Position numbers and translations under genes: made by a program. Under the pieces are notes generated by a model. It did not search any database. It saw only the letters and a program-made list of their open reading frames with translations, and was not told the origin of the DNA. From Variovorax brevis (GTDB taxonomy: Bacteria > Pseudomonadota > Gammaproteobacteria > Burkholderiales > Burkholderiaceae_C): a DNA stretch of 64,000 nucleotides. This document shows positions 60,079-64,000 of the stretch, piece after piece. The stretch is taken from NCBI RefSeq assembly GCF_030317105.1, contig NZ_JASZYG010000013.1, forward strand, positions 62,001-126,000, given 5' to 3'. Positions within the stretch are counted from its first letter, which is position 1, and every line of letters starts with the position of its first letter.

Positions 60079-61848
60079 ATGAACAACAACATCGTCGGAC
60101 AACTCAAGAGCCTGGGCCTTGCGGTCGAAGAACTGCGCACCGATGTGGTGGTGGTAGGCGGCGGCGGAGCGGCATCGCGCGCGGCCCTGTCGGCACGGCT
60201 GACGGGCGCCGAAGTGCTGGTACTGGCCAAGGCGCCGCTCGGCACCGGTGGCAGCACAGTGCATGGCGCCAGCGAGATCATGAGCATGGGCGCATCGGGC
60301 TACGGCGCCGCGGGTGACAGTCCCGAAGTGCACTACCGGGACACCATGGCCGCGGCCAGCGGATTCATCGACCGCGGCTTGGTGCGCGTGCTCGCCGAAG
60401 ACGCGCCGAAACGCATCGCCGACCTCATCGACTACGGCGTGGCCTTCGACCGCGCGGCTGCCGACAAGGTGGCGCCGGGCTACACGACTGATTACAAGCT
60501 GATCCAGAGCGACTTCGGCAGCTACGCGCGCGCGCTCGGCGTGTCGGGCAAAACGGGCAAGGCCTTCGTCGCGGCGCTGACCGAACAGGCGATGGCGCGC
60601 GGCGTGAAGGTGCGCGCGCCGGCCGGTCTGGTCGACCTGCTGCTCGATGCGCAAGGCCGCGCGGCTGGGGTGCTGGCCTACGATGCGACATCCTGCAGCT
60701 GGCTGGTCGTGCATGCGAAGTCGGTGGTACTCGGCACCGGCGGCGCCCATGGCCTGTTCTCCCAGCAGGTGTCGACCGGCGAGATGACGGGCGACGGCCA
60801 AGCCGTGCTGTACCGCGCCGGGGCAGAGCTGGTCAACATGGAGTTTCACCAGTTCGGGCCCGCACTCGTGCACCCGTACGTGCAACTCTTCTCCAAGTCG
60901 TGCTTCGTGCTGCATCCGCGCATGACGAATGCGCAAGGCCACGAATTCCTGCCGGACTACCTGCCGCGGGGCGTCAGCGAAGAAGAAGTGATGGACGAGA
61001 AGGTCTTCCCGTTCACCGTGAGCAACGTCTCGCGCTACATCGACATCTCGATCGCCTCCGAGATTGCGGCCGGGCGCGGCAACGAACGCGGCACCATCAA
61101 TTTCTCGCTCGCGCATGTGCCGGCCGACAAGCTCGAGACGACCATCCCCAACACGATGCGCTGGATGAAAGCCAACGGCGTCGATCCGCAGCGCGACCTG
61201 ATGAACGTCGGAATCGCGTTCCAGTGCCTCAACGGCGGTGTGCGCATGGTCGATGCCGATGCGCGCTCGACCATCCCCGGCGTGCACGTGATCGGCGAAC
61301 TCGCGGGCGGCGTGCGCGGCCCCGACCGGCCGGGCGGCAACTCGCTGGCCGAGGGGCAGGTCTTCGGCCACCGCGCCGGCGATGCCGCGGGCCGTGACGC
61401 AGTCGGCGGCGGCCAGGCACCGGGAATCGTGGCGGCCGACGCCGTCGTGCAACGACTGCGCAATGCGCTGGCGCCCAACGCCGGTATCGACGTGGCCGGC
61501 AGCGCGCGGCAGCTTCAGGCCGCCATGCAACGCCATGCCCTGGTCGAGAAGAACGAGGCTGGCCTCACGCAAGCGCTGCAGGTGGCGCGCGACATCGAAG
61601 CCTCGCTCGCCTCGGGCGGCGGTGCCACGCCCGCGACGCTGAATGACGTGCTGACACTCCAGAACATGGCCACCACTGCTGCGGTCATCGTCGAGGCCTG
61701 CCTGGCCCGGCGCGAGACGCGCAGTGGCCACCTGCGCACCGACCACCGCGAACGCAACGACGCGTCCTACGGCCACGCTTTCGTGCAAACCCGCTGCGAA
61801 GACGGAACCAGCCGCTTCGAGCCGCTCGCTTACGCGGCCGCCGACTGA
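60079..61848 (+). CDS. SdhA/FrdA-like FAD-dependent oxidoreductase
   Basis: The protein has 589 residues. The dinucleotide motif VVVVGGGGAASRAALSARLT and TGGSTVHGASEIMSMG, then GTGGAHGLFSQQVSTGEMTG, FHQFGPALVHP and the late FAD segment PGVHVIGELAGGVRGPDRPG-type block follow the succinate dehydrogenase/fumarate reductase flavoprotein fold. No partner iron-sulfur or membrane subunit is nearby, so it is probably a soluble 2-enoate or ketosteroid-dehydrogenase-like enzyme. ATG 60079 is used; GTG 60067 overlaps the preceding stop and is an alternative. Confidence 0.85.
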   Translation: MNNNIVGQLKSLGLAVEELRTDVVVVGGGGAASRAALSARLTGAEVLVLAKAPLGTGGSTVHGASEIMSMGASGYGAAGDSPEVHYRDTMAAASGFIDRGLVRVLAEDAPKRIADLIDYGVAFDRAAADKVAPGYTTDYKLIQSDFGSYARALGVSGKTGKAFVAALTEQAMARGVKVRAPAGLVDLLLDAQGRAAGVLAYDATSCSWLVVHAKSVVLGTGGAHGLFSQQVSTGEMTGDGQAVLYRAGAELVNMEFHQFGPALVHPYVQLFSKSCFVLHPRMTNAQGHEFLPDYLPRGVSEEEVMDEKVFPFTVSNVSRYIDISIASEIAAGRGNERGTINFSLAHVPADKLETTIPNTMRWMKANGVDPQRDLMNVGIAFQCLNGGVRMVDADARSTIPGVHVIGELAGGVRGPDRPGGNSLAEGQVFGHRAGDAAGRDAVGGGQAPGIVAADAVVQRLRNALAPNAGIDVAGSARQLQAAMQRHALVEKNEAGLTQALQVARDIEASLASGGGATPATLNDVLTLQNMATTAAVIVEACLARRETRSGHLRTDHRERNDASYGHAFVQTRCEDGTSRFEPLAYAAAD

Positions 61849-61899
61849 CGACGCGCACAACCGACGAACAACCGACGAGCAACGCAACCAGAGACAACC

Positions 61900-63171
61900 A
61901 TGCCTGAACAAAAGAAGCCCATGCCGTTGAGCGGCTACACCATCCTCGACCTCAGCGTGATGACCGCCGGGCCGGTCGGTACCCTGCTGCTGGGTGACTT
62001 GGGTGCCGACGTGATCAAGGTCGAAGAGCCGGTGCGCGGCGACCTGGCCCGCGACCTCGGCAACCAGTTCGTCAACGGTGAGAGCGTGCAGTTCATGGCG
62101 CAGAACCGGAACAAGCGCAGCCTGCGACTCGATCTCAAGTCGGCGCAGGGCAAGGCGGTGTTCCTGCGCCTGGCGAAAACGGCCGACGTCATCGTCGAGA
62201 ATTTCCGTCCCGGCACAGTCGACCGCTTGGGCATTGGCTACGATGCCGTGCGCGCCATCAACCCGGAGATCGTCTATGCGAGCGCCTCTGCGTTCGGGCA
62301 GACCGGGCCGTATGCGGCATGGCCGGCCAACGACCCGATCGTACAGGCGGTCGCTGGTCTGATGGACATGACGGGCGAAGCCGGAGGCTTGCCGGTGCGC
62401 CTGGGCGCGCCGCTGCCGGACTTCGGCGCCGCCGCGATGATGGCACTCGGCATCACCACTGCGCTGCTGCACCGCCAGCGCACCGGTGAAGGCCAGCGCA
62501 TCGACACCTCGCTGCTGGGCGCGGCGCTGTTCAGTACCATCCCGCGCGACGGCGAAACCATTCGCAGCGGCAAGGCACCGTCGCGGCTCGGCAGCGGCCA
62601 TCCGACGATGGTTCCGTACCGCAACTTCGAAGGCTCCGACGGCAAGTATTTCTTCGCCGCCTGTTTCACCGAAAAGTTCTGGACCAACCTGTGCCGCGTG
62701 CTCGACCGCACCGACCTGCTGAGCGACCCGCGCTTCGTCAACAACACGCAGCGCACGGCCAACCGGCATCTGATCGACGCGATCCTCGAAGATATCTTCG
62801 TCATGCAACCCGCTGCCCATTGGGTCAAGACACTGTCCAAGGCGGACGTGCCTTGCGCGGCAGTGCAGGACTATCACACCGCGCTGACGAGCGATCCGCA
62901 AATCAGGCACACCGGCGCGGTGCTGCACCTGGAGCATCCGGTGGCCGGCCCGATGACCAACCTGGCCAATCCGCTCAATCTGCATGGCACGCCGGTGCAG
63001 ATGCGCCGGCCGCCGCCCGTGCTGGGCCAGCACAGCGAAGAGGTGCTGCGCGAACACGGCTTCTCGGGCAGCGAGATCGACGCGCTGCTGCGCCAAGGCG
63101 TCGTCAAGGGCATGCGCCTGGACGACGACGTCGCCCTGGATCTGATCGCACCAGCGGCGGCGGGGGTGTGA
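61900..63171 (+). CDS. CaiB/BaiF family CoA transferase
   Basis: The protein has 423 residues. TILDLSVMTAGPVGTLLLGD, GADVIKVEEPVRGDLARDLG, NRNKRSLRLDLKSAQGKAVF and GLMDMTGEAGGLPVRLGAPL are hallmark class III CoA transferase segments, the last carrying the catalytic-Asp region. It moves CoA between carboxylic acids and would activate the acid substrate of the pathway. Its TGA overlaps the GMC gene ATG by one base. Confidence 0.95.
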   Translation: MPEQKKPMPLSGYTILDLSVMTAGPVGTLLLGDLGADVIKVEEPVRGDLARDLGNQFVNGESVQFMAQNRNKRSLRLDLKSAQGKAVFLRLAKTADVIVENFRPGTVDRLGIGYDAVRAINPEIVYASASAFGQTGPYAAWPANDPIVQAVAGLMDMTGEAGGLPVRLGAPLPDFGAAAMMALGITTALLHRQRTGEGQRIDTSLLGAALFSTIPRDGETIRSGKAPSRLGSGHPTMVPYRNFEGSDGKYFFAACFTEKFWTNLCRVLDRTDLLSDPRFVNNTQRTANRHLIDAILEDIFVMQPAAHWVKTLSKADVPCAAVQDYHTALTSDPQIRHTGAVLHLEHPVAGPMTNLANPLNLHGTPVQMRRPPPVLGQHSEEVLREHGFSGSEIDALLRQGVVKGMRLDDDVALDLIAPAAAGV

Positions 63172-64000
63172 TGAGCGCGACCCGTGAGGAGATCGTTGCC
63201 GACTACGTGATCGTCGGGGCCGGCACTGCCGGCTGCGTGCTCGCAAGCAGGTTGTCGGCGAACGGCACGTACAAGGTGATGCTGATCGAGGCCGGTGGCC
63301 GGGACCGTCATCCGATGATCCACATCCCGGCCGGCTTCCTGCGGCTGCTCGACCATCCGAGCATCACCTGGAACTACAAGACAGCGCCCGAGGCGCAGGC
63401 GAGCGAGCGCGAGATCCTGTTCCCGCGCGGCCGCGGCCTCGGCGGTTCAAGCTCGATCAACGGGCTGCTCTATGTGCGACCGTTCGCGGCCGACATCGAC
63501 GCCTGGGAAGCGGGCGGCGCCGTCGGCTGGAACTTTGCCAACTGCCTGCCCTACTACAGCCGCTCGGAGACATGGCAGGACGGCAGCGACCCGCGCCGCG
63601 GCAGCGACGGCCCGATCCAGGTCACACGCGTGTCGTCGCCGCCCGCAGTTTGCGCCGAAGTCATCAAGGCCGGCCAGGAACTGGGGCTCGACATGATCGA
63701 CGATCCCAACGCCACCACGCGCGGTCCTTCGATCTGGTACTACCAGCAGACGCGTCACGGCCGTGTGCGGTCGAGTGCTGCGCGTGGCTACCTGTGGCCT
63801 GTCGCCGCGCGCCCCAACCTCAGCGTGCACACCGACCTGCACGTGACGCGCGTGACCATGGAAGGCGAGGGCGCCTCGCGCACGGCGACCGGGGTCGAAT
63901 GCCGGAGTGCCAACGGCGACGTGGTGGCAGTCAAGGCGCGCCGCGAAGTCATCCTGAGCGCGGGCGTCATCGGTTCGCCACGCCTCCTGGAAATGAGTGG
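63171..64000 (+). CDS. GMC family FAD-dependent alcohol oxidoreductase, 5' part (runs off the window)
   Basis: The first 276 residues are present. DYVIVGAGTAGCVLASRLSA is the FAD dinucleotide motif, and FPRGRGLGGSSSINGLLYVR the GMC signature. The later WGP/NPD catalytic region lies beyond the window. These enzymes oxidise primary alcohols (choline, long-chain or polyether alcohols) to aldehydes. In this operon it would supply the aldehyde dehydrogenase. Confidence 0.9.
   Translation, partial: MSATREEIVADYVIVGAGTAGCVLASRLSANGTYKVMLIEAGGRDRHPMIHIPAGFLRLLDHPSITWNYKTAPEAQASEREILFPRGRGLGGSSSINGLLYVRPFAADIDAWEAGGAVGWNFANCLPYYSRSETWQDGSDPRRGSDGPIQVTRVSSPPAVCAEVIKAGQELGLDMIDDPNATTRGPSIWYYQQTRHGRVRSSAARGYLWPVAARPNLSVHTDLHVTRVTMEGEGASRTATGVECRSANGDVVAVKARREVILSAGVIGSPRLLEMS

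Noticed and set aside
59986..63246. 1086-codon minus-strand frame opposite the catabolic operon
   Set aside because: Spans several clear genes on the other strand; no start signal and no recognisable domain.
1..64000. CRISPR arrays, tRNA and rRNA genes
   Set aside because: I looked for regularly spaced repeats, cloverleaf ends and rRNA-like tracts and saw none; a dedicated search would be needed to exclude short tRNA genes fully.

Overview
The window looks like the chromosome of a high-GC betaproteobacterium of the order Burkholderiales, most likely Comamonadaceae. The support is the high GC content, the type of universal stress proteins, the PhaC/PhaB-type polyester enzymes and the style of the catabolic genes. 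No rRNA, tRNA or CRISPR array was seen, and the species cannot be named from this sequence. Region 1 (1-32.4 kb) is a low-oxygen survival locus. It holds eight universal stress protein (USP) genes, two HtrA-type proteases, a triple-BON protein, acetoacetyl-CoA reductase, a broken PHA synthase, an Xfp phosphoketolase, hemerythrins, a c-type cytochrome, a Met-rich lipoprotein, P-type ATPase pieces, a hibernation-factor remnant and pieces of two transport systems. This content resembles the low-oxygen-activated (lxa) locus described in Burkholderia cenocepacia. Nineteen 14-bp FNR/Anr-like boxes (TTG-N8-CAA, typically TTGAT or TTGCG half-sites) precede its transcription units, most with a -10-like hexamer at class II spacing, so one oxygen-responsive regulator probably drives the whole locus. 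The locus is also badly worn: PhaC, an L,D-transpeptidase, MlaE, an HPF homologue, HtrA2, a membrane fusion protein, a quinone reductase and an aquaporin carry frameshifts or a nonsense codon. Several genes end at deletion or inversion joints. In particular, the N-terminal half of a P-type ATPase (12924 down to 11140) stops where the window's first bases resume it on the other strand. Region 2 (32.4-38.5 kb) holds an IS6-type remnant, a 1023-residue Ig-repeat plus beta-propeller lipoprotein and a LuxR-type regulator. Region 3 (38.9-52.4 kb) is an accessory zone of toxin-antitoxin pairs (Phd/zeta, a decayed VapBC, two RelE/ParE modules), remnants of an AmmeMemoRadiSam pair, IS256 and IS110 remnants, a complete IS5-type element and a 107-bp inverted-repeat element. 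In its midst lies a tight operon encoding a galactose-oxidase-like copper radical oxidase, a c-type cytochrome and an SCO1-type copper chaperone. Region 4 (52.9-64 kb) holds an unknown repeat-type protein, a dnaE2 remnant, and a fully intact catabolic cluster. The cluster consists of a GntR regulator with enoyl-CoA hydratase, and divergently aldehyde dehydrogenase, HpcH/HpaI aldolase, acyl-CoA dehydrogenase, an SdhA/FrdA-like flavoprotein, a CaiB-type CoA transferase and a GMC oxidoreductase that runs off the end. Together these could oxidise an alcohol to an acid, activate it as a CoA ester, desaturate and hydrate it, and cleave it.
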